47,864 bases of DNA from an uncultured Bacteroidales bacterium. Its GTDB lineage: Bacteria; Bacteroidota; Bacteroidia; Bacteroidales; Paludibacteraceae. Position 1 is the stretch's first letter, and each line of letters starts with the position of its first letter. Shown here one piece after another: positions 15,865 to 22,912 of the stretch. The stretch lies in assembly GCA_934725535.1 (NCBI GenBank), contig CAKVBV010000010.1, positions 1 to 47,864 on the forward strand, given 5' to 3'. The translations under genes and the position numbers were made by a program. The notes beneath the pieces are model-generated. The model searched no databases. It was not told the origin of the DNA and worked only from the letters and a program-made list of their open reading frames with translations.

Positions 15865-15891
15865 AACGACGCGAGCCGCGTCGTCCCCCAA
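15865..15891 (-). repeat. REP family A copy
   Basis: AACGACGCGAGCCGCGTCGT then CCCCCAA, minus orientation. A fragment of it (GCGTCGTCTC) repeats directly afterwards at 15892-15901. Confidence 0.85.
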
Positions 15892-16037
15892 GCGTCGTCT
15901 CTTAAGCGTTGTATGGCAGGAAATATGGGAAGGTGGTATGTGTGGTTGGTATAGATATTGATACTATTTAATAAATTGATGTTTGTGTGCGCTGCGGTTT
16001 CTGTAATATCCCTACTACTTTATCCTTTATGTTCTTG

Positions 16038-16081
16038 CTATCCTCTCGTTATCCTCTCGCTATCCTCTCGTTGTTTGTAGA
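16038..16081 (+). repeat. 11-bp tandem array (CTATCCTCTCG)
   Basis: CTATCCTCTCG, TTATCCTCTCG, CTATCCTCTCG at 16038-16070 and a looser unit after. Relatives of the same unit are at 22847 and, inverted, at 31421. Confidence 0.8.
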
Positions 16082-16163
16082 ATAGGATTTTATTGTTCTG
16101 TGGCGATAAATGGGTGTTTATAATAGTTTAGAATTGGCTTTTAATGAGATGTTGCGTTGCTGT

Positions 16164-16203
16164 ATAGGTGGGCTTTTTTCGATGTTTTTGTGCGAAAAAA
16201 GCC
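16164..16203 (+). repeat. Hairpin repeat, copy 1, flanking the DUF234-type ATPase gene
   Basis: GGCTTTTTTCG (16171-16181) pairs perfectly with CGAAAAAAGCC (16193-16203). All 40 bases are identical to 17790-17829 on the other side of the ATPase gene. Confidence 0.9.
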
Positions 16204-16220
16204 GCGTAATAATGTATATG

Positions 16221-16256
16221 TGGGCTTTTTTTGATGAAAAATGCGAAAAAAAGCCG
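16221..16256 (+). repeat. Hairpin repeat, copy 2 (diverged)
   Basis: GGCTTTTTTT (16223-16232) pairs with AAAAAAAGCC (16245-16254), loop differing from copies 1 and 3. Both copies 1 and 2 are followed by GCGTAATA. It lies just before the ATPase promoter. Confidence 0.8.
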
Positions 16257-16264
16257 CGTAATAC

Positions 16265-16295
16265 TTGGTAGTTTCTACAAAAAACAGTACCTTTG
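16265..16295 (+). promoter_or_regulatory. Promoter of the DUF234-type ATPase gene
   Basis: TTG at 16265-16267, 20 bases, TACCTTTG at 16288-16295. The start near 16302 rules out the upstream ATG at 16265 and points to the ATG at 16343. Confidence 0.8.
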
Positions 16296-16342
16296 CCGGC
16301 AGAAAAGAGAAAAGCAACCTTGCAAAGTACTATATAGGTATT

Positions 16343-17776
16343 ATGGAACTAATAGGGCGAGAAACAGAAATACGGTCGCTGAAAGAGTATATGCACTCGG
16401 GAAAGCCTGAGTTTGTGGCGTTGTACGGTCGCAGGCGTATCGGTAAGACATTTCTGATAGATGAGTTTTTTGACCGTCAGTATGCTTTCAGCACCATAGG
16501 CGTGATAGATGGCAGTCGTATGGAACAGATGTCGACATTCGTTCAGTCGTTGCGTGCCATAGGCTATCAGGGGGGCTATCCCAAGACATGGATGGAGGCT
16601 TTTGATGTGCTGGCACAACTGTTGGAGCCAACCCTAAAGCGTAACAAACGTTGTGTGATATTTATTGATGAGTTGCCATGTTTCGATACTCCCAAGGCGG
16701 GGTTTATCAATGCTTTCGGACATTTCTGGAACACATGGGCACAGAAACACAAGCAAGTGATGCTGATAGTGTGCGGCAGTGCTACGACATGGATGATAAA
16801 GAACCTTATAGACAGCCACGGCGGATTGCACAACCGTATCACGCACGAGATACATCTGCACCCGTTCTGCTTGTGCGAAGTGGAGCAGATGCTGCGTGCA
16901 ATGGGAATAGTGTGGGACAGATTATCGATACTGCAAGCCTATATGTGTATGGGCGGTGTGCCGTATTACCTGTCGTTGCTGCGCAAAGCCGAGAGTTTGC
17001 CTCAGGCTATCGACCGATTGTTTTTTGCAGATAATGCACCGTTACGGTCGGAACATGAGAGGCTGTTCGCTTCACTGTTTCGGGACCCTGCACCTTATAT
17101 GGATATTATCCGTGTACTATCCGCCTGTAAGCAGGGCATCACGCGTGAACAAATGGTGGCAGCGTTGGGCAAACAAGCCAACGGACATCTGTCGGACTAT
17201 CTGGCAAATCTGCAGAAATGCGACTTTGTGCGTTACTATTTCGTGAAGACGCGTAAGGTGAAGAAGACAAACGGGTTGTATCAACTGACGGACTTTTTTA
17301 CGATATTTCACAACACCTTTCTCACGAAGCCTATCAACGATGAGCATTATTGGAGTCATAATCTGCAGAGTGCCACGATGAAAACATGGTTAGGGCTGGC
17401 ATTTGAGCGTGTGTGTATGGCACATATTCCTCAGATAAAATGCGCTCTTGGCATAGACAGGATAGGCACGGAGTACTACTCGTGGCGGAGCCGTGCTGGG
17501 GAGAACGGCACACAGATAGACCTGCTGATAGAACGTGCCGACCGCATTATCAACTTGTGTGAGATAAAGTACAGTGAGCAACCCTATATTCTGAGTAGAA
17601 CGGAGGATTTGAAAATGCGCAACCGTCAGGCGTGCTTCATCAGCGAGACGGCTACTACGATAGCGGTGTTTCCGACGCTGATTTCAACATACGGGCTGCA
17701 CAAGAATATGTATTCCGGTGGTATTCAGGCAGAAGTAACGATGGACGAATTGTTTCTGCCTGTAAGTGGCAGATAG
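16343..17776 (+). CDS. AAA-type ATPase with DUF234-like nuclease-type C-terminus
   Basis: A 477-residue ATP-binding protein of the archaeal ATPase/DUF234 kind, common and often multi-copy in Bacteroidales. The ATPase part begins MELIGRETEIRSLKEYMHSG and has Walker A GRRRIGKT (near residue 36), Walker B CVIFIDELPCFD and a sensor stretch VMLIVCGSAT. A winged-helix-like region follows (about 270-330). The C-terminus has GTQIDLLIERADR and LCEIKYS, which look like the D and ExK of a PD-(D/E)xK nuclease fold. The start at 16343 is chosen because the longer frame from 16265 would begin inside the promoter. Biological role unknown. The gene is bounded by 40-bp identical hairpin repeats, which suggests it moved as a unit. 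Confidence 0.88.
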   Translation: MELIGRETEIRSLKEYMHSGKPEFVALYGRRRIGKTFLIDEFFDRQYAFSTIGVIDGSRMEQMSTFVQSLRAIGYQGGYPKTWMEAFDVLAQLLEPTLKRNKRCVIFIDELPCFDTPKAGFINAFGHFWNTWAQKHKQVMLIVCGSATTWMIKNLIDSHGGLHNRITHEIHLHPFCLCEVEQMLRAMGIVWDRLSILQAYMCMGGVPYYLSLLRKAESLPQAIDRLFFADNAPLRSEHERLFASLFRDPAPYMDIIRVLSACKQGITREQMVAALGKQANGHLSDYLANLQKCDFVRYYFVKTRKVKKTNGLYQLTDFFTIFHNTFLTKPINDEHYWSHNLQSATMKTWLGLAFERVCMAHIPQIKCALGIDRIGTEYYSWRSRAGENGTQIDLLIERADRIINLCEIKYSEQPYILSRTEDLKMRNRQACFISETATTIAVFPTLISTYGLHKNMYSGGIQAEVTMDELFLPVSGR

Positions 17777-17789
17777 AGGATTGAGGCGG

Positions 17790-17829
17790 ATAGGTGGGCT
17801 TTTTTCGATGTTTTTGTGCGAAAAAAGCC
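17790..17829 (+). repeat. Hairpin repeat, copy 3, downstream of the ATPase gene
   Basis: Identical over 40 bases to 16164-16203. The stem GGCTTTTTTCG/CGAAAAAAGCC could also end transcription of the ATPase gene, whose stop is 14 bases upstream. Confidence 0.9.
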
Positions 17830-17890
17830 CGGTAATGTGTGGTGAGAGGCCGTTTTTTTGTAATAGGTAATGATATCATTGTCTCGTGAT

Positions 17891-17917
17891 GACGATGCGA
17901 GTTGCGTCGTCCCCCAA
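17891..17917 (-). repeat. REP family A copy
   Basis: GACGATGCGAGTTGCGTCGT then CCCCCAA, minus orientation, with two changes in the arms. Shorter partial copies of the right end follow at 17919-17947. Confidence 0.75.
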
Positions 17918-17982
17918 TGTGTCGCTCACCAAAAGTGTCGTCCCTCAAACATGGTCTTTTACGTGTGGTATGATTCTGCGGG

Positions 17983-18013
17983 TTGTGTATGTCGCGAAAT
18001 ATGCGTATCTTTG
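17983..18013 (+). promoter_or_regulatory. Promoter of the 18075-18563 gene
   Basis: TTG at 17983-17985, 20 bases, TATCTTTG at 18006-18013. The leader to the ATG at 18075 is about 55 bases. Confidence 0.8.
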
Positions 18014-18074
18014 TGGCGGGTTTGCAAGGGGATAGGATGGGGGGTACAATAGTTGTTTACAAGGTAAAAGTAGT

Positions 18075-18563
18075 ATGAGTGAGAAGAACTGCCATTTGAC
18101 AGAGGAAGAAATAGAAGCACGTGCGGAGAAAGCACGGGAGTTGTTTCACGAAGGCTTTAATTGCAGCCAGTCGGTATTTGCCGCCTGTGCTGACTTGTAC
18201 GGGATTGAAGATGAGTCACTTGCCTTGCGTCTCGCCGCTTCTTTCGGCGGGGGGATTGGTCGTATGCGTCAGACATGCGGAGCGGCGTGCGGGATGTTCC
18301 TGCTGGCGGGTTTGGAGACCGGTTCTTCCACGGCGGGTGACCACGACGGGAAGGCCGCCAACTATGCCTTTGTGCAAGACCTTGCCGCCCGATTCAAGCA
18401 GCAGCAAGGGAGTCTGATCTGCGCAGAGTTGCTGGGTATCGCGCCCAAGCCGCAGTCCCCTACCCCGGAACCACGCACGGAAGCCTACTACCACAAGCGT
18501 CCGTGTGCTGACATCGTAGCAGAGGCGGTATGGGTGTATCTGCAATCTATCAACGAGAAATAA
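18075..18563 (+). CDS. C_GCAxxG_C_C family putative redox protein
   Basis: A 162-residue member of the C_GCAxxG_C_C family, named for its spaced conserved cysteines; usually taken as a redox or metal-binding protein of unknown partner. The first Cys is in FHEGFNCSQSV, then the Gly-rich SFGGGIGRMRQTCGAACGM holds the central motif, and later cysteines are in LICAELLG and KRPCADIV. It is cytoplasmic (no signal peptide). The next gene, an acetyltransferase, starts 11 bases after the stop, so they share a message from the promoter at 17983. Confidence 0.88.
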   Translation: MSEKNCHLTEEEIEARAEKARELFHEGFNCSQSVFAACADLYGIEDESLALRLAASFGGGIGRMRQTCGAACGMFLLAGLETGSSTAGDHDGKAANYAFVQDLAARFKQQQGSLICAELLGIAPKPQSPTPEPRTEAYYHKRPCADIVAEAVWVYLQSINEK

Positions 18564-18574
18564 GCGTATCTGCT

Positions 18575-19066
18575 ATGGAGATAGTACACGCAAGTAAGCG
18601 AGATATAGGTTTGATAATGAGCCTAATGGACGCGGCACGCGGTATCATGCGGGCAAGTGGCAACGCCCTGCAATGGGCAGACGGTTATCCCACGCGTGAC
18701 ATCATCGCGCACGACATAGAACAGCACAACGGCTATCTTGCCATTCAAAGTAGCAAGGCAGTGGCGTATTTCGCGATGATTGCAGGTCCCGCCCCCACCT
18801 ATACGCAGATTTATGATGGTGATTGGCACCGCCATACCAATGATTACCAAGTCATTCACCGCATCGCGAGCACGCCCGAAGCACATGGAGTCTTCGGGGT
18901 TATCGTTGATTTTTGCTTGCAGCACACCGATTATATCCGCATTGACACCCACCGCGACAACACCATTATGCAGCACCTCTTGCACAAGTATGGGTTTGTG
19001 TATTGCGGTGTGATACGGATTGCGAATGGGGAGGACAGGCTTGCATACGACTTAATCGTACATTAG
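18575..19066 (+). CDS. GNAT-family N-acetyltransferase
   Basis: A 163-residue acetyltransferase of the GNAT superfamily, which moves an acetyl group from acetyl-CoA to an amine. It opens MEIVHASKRDIGLIMSLM, the usual first strand and helix. The core strand YLAIQSSKAVAYFAMIAG and the late strand and helix IRIDTHRDNTIMQHLLHKYGF, then VYCGVIRI, fit the fold. The CoA-binding loop is weak: STPEAHGVFGVIVDF stands where Q/RxxGxG/A is expected. The substrate cannot be told. A longer frame from 18530 overlaps the preceding gene; the ATG at 18575 lies 11 bases after that gene's stop and gives the usual GNAT N-terminus. Confidence 0.85.
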   Translation: MEIVHASKRDIGLIMSLMDAARGIMRASGNALQWADGYPTRDIIAHDIEQHNGYLAIQSSKAVAYFAMIAGPAPTYTQIYDGDWHRHTNDYQVIHRIASTPEAHGVFGVIVDFCLQHTDYIRIDTHRDNTIMQHLLHKYGFVYCGVIRIANGEDRLAYDLIVH

Positions 19067-19114
19067 AAAACAATGCCCACTTGGTTGTTGCCGAGGGTAC
19101 AAACGAATTACACA

Positions 19115-19145
19115 TTGTGTATATACAAACTTTTTCGTAACTTTG
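19115..19145 (+). promoter_or_regulatory. Promoter of the 69-residue protein and porE-like gene
   Basis: TTG at 19115-19117, 20 bases, TAACTTTG at 19138-19145, 23 bases before the ATG at 19169. Confidence 0.8.
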
Positions 19146-19168
19146 CGGGCTAAACGGTACGTTTTGAT

Positions 19169-19378
19169 ATGAAGGAGATCCTTATTACAATAGGTCTGGT
19201 GGCATTCGCTATGGTGCTTTTGTGCGTGCGCATACTGCTCAGGAAGGGCGGGAAGTTCAGCAGTCAGCATATCTCCGAGAATAAGAAGATGCGCGAGAAC
19301 GGCATACATTGCGCCACCTCGCAGGACCGCGAGGCACGTCGTGATGCACGCAAAAAGATGAACGTAGATGAGTTGTAG
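19169..19378 (+). CDS. Small membrane protein conserved in Bacteroidales
   Basis: A 69-residue protein with one N-terminal membrane helix (ILITIGLVAFAMVLLCV) and a basic cytoplasmic or periplasmic tail. The tail GKFSSQHISENKKMRENGIHC, then SQDREARR, matches my memory of a short Bacteroidales protein family with an invariant Gly-Ile-x-Cys and SQD; its role is unknown. The ATG lies 23 bases after a strong promoter. The stop overlaps the start of the porE-like gene by 11 bases, so the two are cotranslated and the small protein may assist it. Confidence 0.8.
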   Translation: MKEILITIGLVAFAMVLLCVRILLRKGGKFSSQHISENKKMRENGIHCATSQDREARRDARKKMNVDEL

Positions 19379-21461
19379 CCCTTGCCACCATATTATCCGC
19401 CGATGCACATCGCGCAGATGGTGCAATCATCTCGTTTTCATTGTATTGTGTCTGGCATTAGGCAGCCTGATGCAGTCGTGCAGTGTGGCGGCGAGACTCA
19501 AGAAAGCGGATAAGAAATACGCCATCGGCGAGTACTACGAGGCGGGGGATATGTACAAGAATCTCTACACCAAAGTGTCGCAAAAGCAGAAACCGCTGCG
19601 TGGCGAGGTGGCCTTCAAGCAGGGGGAATGTATGCGGATACTGAATAATTCGCGTGCGGCATCGGCATACAAGAACGCGATTAAGAACCACTATCCCGAC
19701 TCCATTGTCTATCTGCACTATGCGCAAGTGCTTCAGTATCAAGGAAAATACCGCGAGGCGGCGCAGCAGTACGAGATATACCTCCAAGCCCATCCCAACG
19801 ACTATGTGGCACAAGCGGGACGCTACGCCTGCACGCAAGTGGAGACATGGCGCAAGCAACCATCGCGCTACAAGATTGCACTTGCAAAGGAGTTCAACCA
19901 GAAGCGGACGTCCAACTTTGCGCCGGCGTTTATCACGGAGGACGGTGATGCACTTGTTTTCACGTCCAACCGCCAGCAGCAGAAGAGCAGCAAGAAGAAA
20001 GTGCGCAACTCGCCCGTAACGGGTGCGGCGACCTGCAACCTCTATTCCGCGCGCAAGAACGCGGCAGGGCAATGGGAGGACATTGCCCTGTGCGAGGGGC
20101 TGTACGAGGAAGACGTTTCGGCAGAGGGCGAAGGAGAGGAAGGCGGCACACAAAAGAAGACAGGCAGTGCCGAACTCGGCGTATGTTGCTTCTCGCCCGA
20201 CGGCAAGACGATGTATTTCACCTACTCATGTCCCGTCAACGGACAGGACTTGGGTGCGAAGATATACACCTCCACGCGCGCCAGCGGTGAGTGGGGCGAG
20301 GCGCAGGAACTCAAGTTGTTCAGCGACAGCAGCATCACCGTGGGGCACCCCTCTCTCAATGCTACGGGCGACACACTCTATTTCGTCAGCGATGCCCCGG
20401 GCGGGTTCGGCGGCAAGGACATCTATTTTGCTGTGCAGGACGGCGGCGGGTGGACGGATATTCAGAATATGGGTCCGCAAATCAATACCGCGGACGATGA
20501 GTTGTTTCCCTGTATGCGTGCCGACGGACGGCTGTATTTTGCCTCCAAGGGGCACCCAGGATATGGCGGACTGGACCTGTTCTATGCCGAGCGCGCAGAC
20601 ACCGCGTGGGTGGTGTTCAATATGGGTGCGCCGTTCAACAGCCAATCGGATGACTTTGGCATCACCTTTGCGGGCACTACCAAAAACGGCTTTTTCTCGT
20701 CCAATAGAGGTCAGAAGAAGGGTTATGACCAGATATATTCGTTTACGTTGCCCGAAATGGTATTCACTGTCGAGGGTAAGGTGATGGATACGCAGGGCGA
20801 GCACCTCACCGAGGCAACGCTGCGCCTTGTGGGCGACGACGGTACCAATGTCAAGACGCAGATACGCCGCGACGGTACCTACCGCCTGCGCCTGCAGAAG
20901 GATACCCGTTATGTGATGCTTGCCACGGCGCGCGGCTACCTCAACGAGAAGCAGCAACTCACCACTGCGGGGCTGACAGACAGCCGTACTTATGAGCAGG
21001 ACTTCACGCTGGCACCCGTTTCCAAGCCCGTGAAGATGAGCAATATATTCTTCGAGTTCGGCAAGTGGGATCTCACTCCCAACTCGGAGGACGGGCTGAA
21101 CGGACTTGTCCGACTGCTGAACGACAACCCCAATATCACCATCGAACTGTCGGCGCATACCGATATGGTGGGCAATGACAAGGACAACAAGGTGCTGTCG
21201 GAGAAGCGTGCACAGTCGGTAGTCAACTACCTGATACAGCACGGCATCGAGGCGGAACGCCTGACACCCGTGGGCTATGGCGAAGAGAAACCCGTAGTGG
21301 TGGACGATGCATTGCACAAGCAATACCCGTATCTGCCTGTGGACCAAGTGCTTGACGAGGCGTTTATCACCACCCTGCCCGAAGACCAACAGCAGGTGTG
21401 CAACTCGCTGAACCGCCGCACGGAGTTCAAGGTGCTGAAGACGACGTACAGATTGTATTAG
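19368..21461 (+). CDS. porE: PorE-like lipoprotein (TPR, beta-propeller, CRD, OmpA)
   Basis: A 697-residue lipoprotein with the layout of PorE (PG1058 in Porphyromonas gingivalis), the type IX secretion part that ties the machine to peptidoglycan. Order: signal anchor and lipobox LMQSC (residues about 20-40), TPR helices (about 45-165; YEAGDMYKNLYTK, YREAAQQYEIYLQAHP), PD40/WD40-like propeller blades (about 175-460, e.g. FSPDGKTMYFTYS, YFVSDAPGGFGGKDIYF), a carboxypeptidase-regulatory-like domain (about 465-555), and an OmpA peptidoglycan-binding domain (about 560-697; NITIELSAHTDMVG, NKVLSEKRAQSVVNYLI). The start at 19368 overlaps the upstream gene; the region before the lipobox is unusually long and Arg/Cys-rich, so the start is not certain. 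No other type IX genes are in the window. Confidence 0.85.
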   Translation: MSCSPCHHIIRRCTSRRWCNHLVFIVLCLALGSLMQSCSVAARLKKADKKYAIGEYYEAGDMYKNLYTKVSQKQKPLRGEVAFKQGECMRILNNSRAASAYKNAIKNHYPDSIVYLHYAQVLQYQGKYREAAQQYEIYLQAHPNDYVAQAGRYACTQVETWRKQPSRYKIALAKEFNQKRTSNFAPAFITEDGDALVFTSNRQQQKSSKKKVRNSPVTGAATCNLYSARKNAAGQWEDIALCEGLYEEDVSAEGEGEEGGTQKKTGSAELGVCCFSPDGKTMYFTYSCPVNGQDLGAKIYTSTRASGEWGEAQELKLFSDSSITVGHPSLNATGDTLYFVSDAPGGFGGKDIYFAVQDGGGWTDIQNMGPQINTADDELFPCMRADGRLYFASKGHPGYGGLDLFYAERADTAWVVFNMGAPFNSQSDDFGITFAGTTKNGFFSSNRGQKKGYDQIYSFTLPEMVFTVEGKVMDTQGEHLTEATLRLVGDDGTNVKTQIRRDGTYRLRLQKDTRYVMLATARGYLNEKQQLTTAGLTDSRTYEQDFTLAPVSKPVKMSNIFFEFGKWDLTPNSEDGLNGLVRLLNDNPNITIELSAHTDMVGNDKDNKVLSEKRAQSVVNYLIQHGIEAERLTPVGYGEEKPVVVDDALHKQYPYLPVDQVLDEAFITTLPEDQQQVCNSLNRRTEFKVLKTTYRLY

Positions 21462-21462
21462 A

Positions 21463-21498
21463 CTAATTTGACCTATTGGTCCCATTAGACCCATATTA
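21463..21498 (+). repeat. 9-bp tandem array between porE-like and thyA
   Basis: Four 9-base units: CTAATTTGA, CCTATTGGT, CCCATTAGA, CCCATATTA. It fills the 44-base gap between the porE-like stop and the thyA ATG. Confidence 0.75.
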
Positions 21499-21505
21499 TA
21501 AAACT

Positions 21506-22300
21506 ATGCAACAATATCTTGACCTTTGCCGAAGGGTGCTCAACGAGGGCACGGAGAAGCATGACCGTACGGGTACGGGGACGCTGTCGGTGTTCGGACA
21601 CCAGATGCGCTTCAACCTGCAGGACGGGTTCCCACTGCTCACCACCAAGAAACTGCACCTCAAATCCATCATCTATGAACTGCTGTGGTTCCTGCGTGGC
21701 GATACCAACGTGCACTATCTGCAAGAACATGGTGTGCGTATATGGAACGAATGGGCGGACGAGAATGGCGAATTGGGTCCCGTATATGGGCACCAGTGGC
21801 GCAGTTGGCCTGATTATCAGGGCGGTACCATTGACCAGATAGCACAGGTACTGGAGCAGATACGCCATAATCCCGACTCACGTCGTATGATTGTGAGTGC
21901 GTGGAACGTGGCGGAAGTCAACGAGATGGCATTGCCACCGTGTCATACACTGTTTCAGTTCTATGTGGCAAACGGCAGGCTGTCGTTGCAACTCTATCAG
22001 CGCAGCGCAGACATCTTCCTCGGTGTGCCGTTCAATATCGCCTCGTATGCGTTGCTCTTGCAGATGATGGCGCAAGTAACAGGATTGCAGGCAGGTGACT
22101 TCGTTCATACTTTGGGCGACGCGCATATCTACCTCAACCACCTCGACCAAGTGCGTCTGCAACTGACACGCGAACCGCGTCCGCTGCCCACTATGCACAT
22201 CAACCCCGACAAGAAAGACCTGTTCGGCTTTGAGTACGAGGACTTTGAGTTGCTGAACTACAATCCGCACCCGCACATCGCAGGCGTGGTGGCAGTCTGA
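21506..22300 (+). CDS. thyA: Thymidylate synthase
   Basis: Makes dTMP from dUMP with methylene-tetrahydrofolate. From the ATG at 21506 it has 264 residues, exactly the E. coli length; the ten extra codons from 21476 fall in the 9-base array. The catalytic Cys is in MALPPCHTLFQFYV, the folate- and dUMP-binding parts are TGTGTLSVFGHQMRF, WNEWADENGELGPVYGHQWR, SRRMIVSAWNV and the C-terminal HPHIAGVVAV. It precedes folA by 47 bases; the pair forms the usual thymidylate cycle in which folA restores tetrahydrofolate. Confidence 0.98.
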   Translation: MQQYLDLCRRVLNEGTEKHDRTGTGTLSVFGHQMRFNLQDGFPLLTTKKLHLKSIIYELLWFLRGDTNVHYLQEHGVRIWNEWADENGELGPVYGHQWRSWPDYQGGTIDQIAQVLEQIRHNPDSRRMIVSAWNVAEVNEMALPPCHTLFQFYVANGRLSLQLYQRSADIFLGVPFNIASYALLLQMMAQVTGLQAGDFVHTLGDAHIYLNHLDQVRLQLTREPRPLPTMHINPDKKDLFGFEYEDFELLNYNPHPHIAGVVAV

Positions 22301-22347
22301 CATATAACCAACCTATAACAAACCACCAACAAATACACCTTGTATAT

Positions 22348-22839
22348 ATGCTGAATCTCATTGTTGCCATTTCCGAAAACAACGCCATTGGCAAGGCGGG
22401 CGACTTGCTATGCCATCTGCCGGACGACCTTCGTCATTTCAAACAGGTTACTACAGGTTGCACCGTCATTATGGGCGAGCGCACTTTCTTCTCGTTGCCG
22501 CGTCACCCGCTCCCTAACCGCCGCAATATCGTGCTGTCCGACCGTGCTGACTTTGCTTTCGAGAACACCGAGGTAGCGCACTCTATTGACGAGGTGAAGT
22601 CATTGACAACCAACGATGAACAGGCATTCATCATCGGCGGAGGCATGGTCTATCGGCAGTTTCTGCCCATCGTGGACAAACTCTACATCACCCATATCCA
22701 TCATACGTGGGACGACGCCGACACGTTCTTCCCCGCGATTGACCCCGCTGTTTGGAAGTGTATCAGCAAGGAACATCACCCCGCCGACGAGCGTAACCCT
22801 TACGCATACACTTTTGCAGAGTATGTAAGACGAGGGTAA
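22348..22839 (+). CDS. folA: Dihydrofolate reductase
   Basis: Reduces dihydrofolate to tetrahydrofolate with NADPH, closing the cycle with ThyA. Length 163 is normal. The fold is clear: MLNLIVAISENNAIG at the start, catalytic Asp27 (E. coli numbering holds without gaps here), TVIMGERTFFSLP, LPNRRNIVLSDR, and FIIGGGMVYRQFLP. An oddity: the almost invariant Trp22 is Cys22 (DLLCHLPDD), and the MGR of the NADPH site is MGE. These changes are in good-quality surrounding sequence with no frameshift. They may alter cofactor or inhibitor binding; that is inference. Confidence 0.96.
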   Translation: MLNLIVAISENNAIGKAGDLLCHLPDDLRHFKQVTTGCTVIMGERTFFSLPRHPLPNRRNIVLSDRADFAFENTEVAHSIDEVKSLTTNDEQAFIIGGGMVYRQFLPIVDKLYITHIHHTWDDADTFFPAIDPAVWKCISKEHHPADERNPYAYTFAEYVRRG

Positions 22840-22846
22840 CCACCCG

Positions 22847-22868
22847 CTATCCACTCGCTATCCTCCCG
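22847..22868 (+). repeat. 11-bp repeat pair (CTATCCACTCG, CTATCCTCCCG)
   Basis: Two 11-base units between the converging folA and recN genes; the same unit family as 16038 and 31421. Confidence 0.65.
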
Positions 22869-22912
22869 TAGGAGAGTCTGCTATGAATGTGAGGAAACAG
22901 GGGAAGATAGTT

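Noticed and set aside
16265..16342. Longer start of the DUF234-type ATPase
   Set aside because: The ATG at 16265 is within the -33 element of the promoter; the ATPase family starts with MELIGRE-type sequence at 16343.
17870..18052. 60-codon open frame
   Set aside because: Covers a REP copy and the promoter of the next gene.
20226..21494. 422-codon minus-strand open frame
   Set aside because: Antisense to the OmpA and propeller parts of the porE-like gene, which has clear domains on the plus strand.
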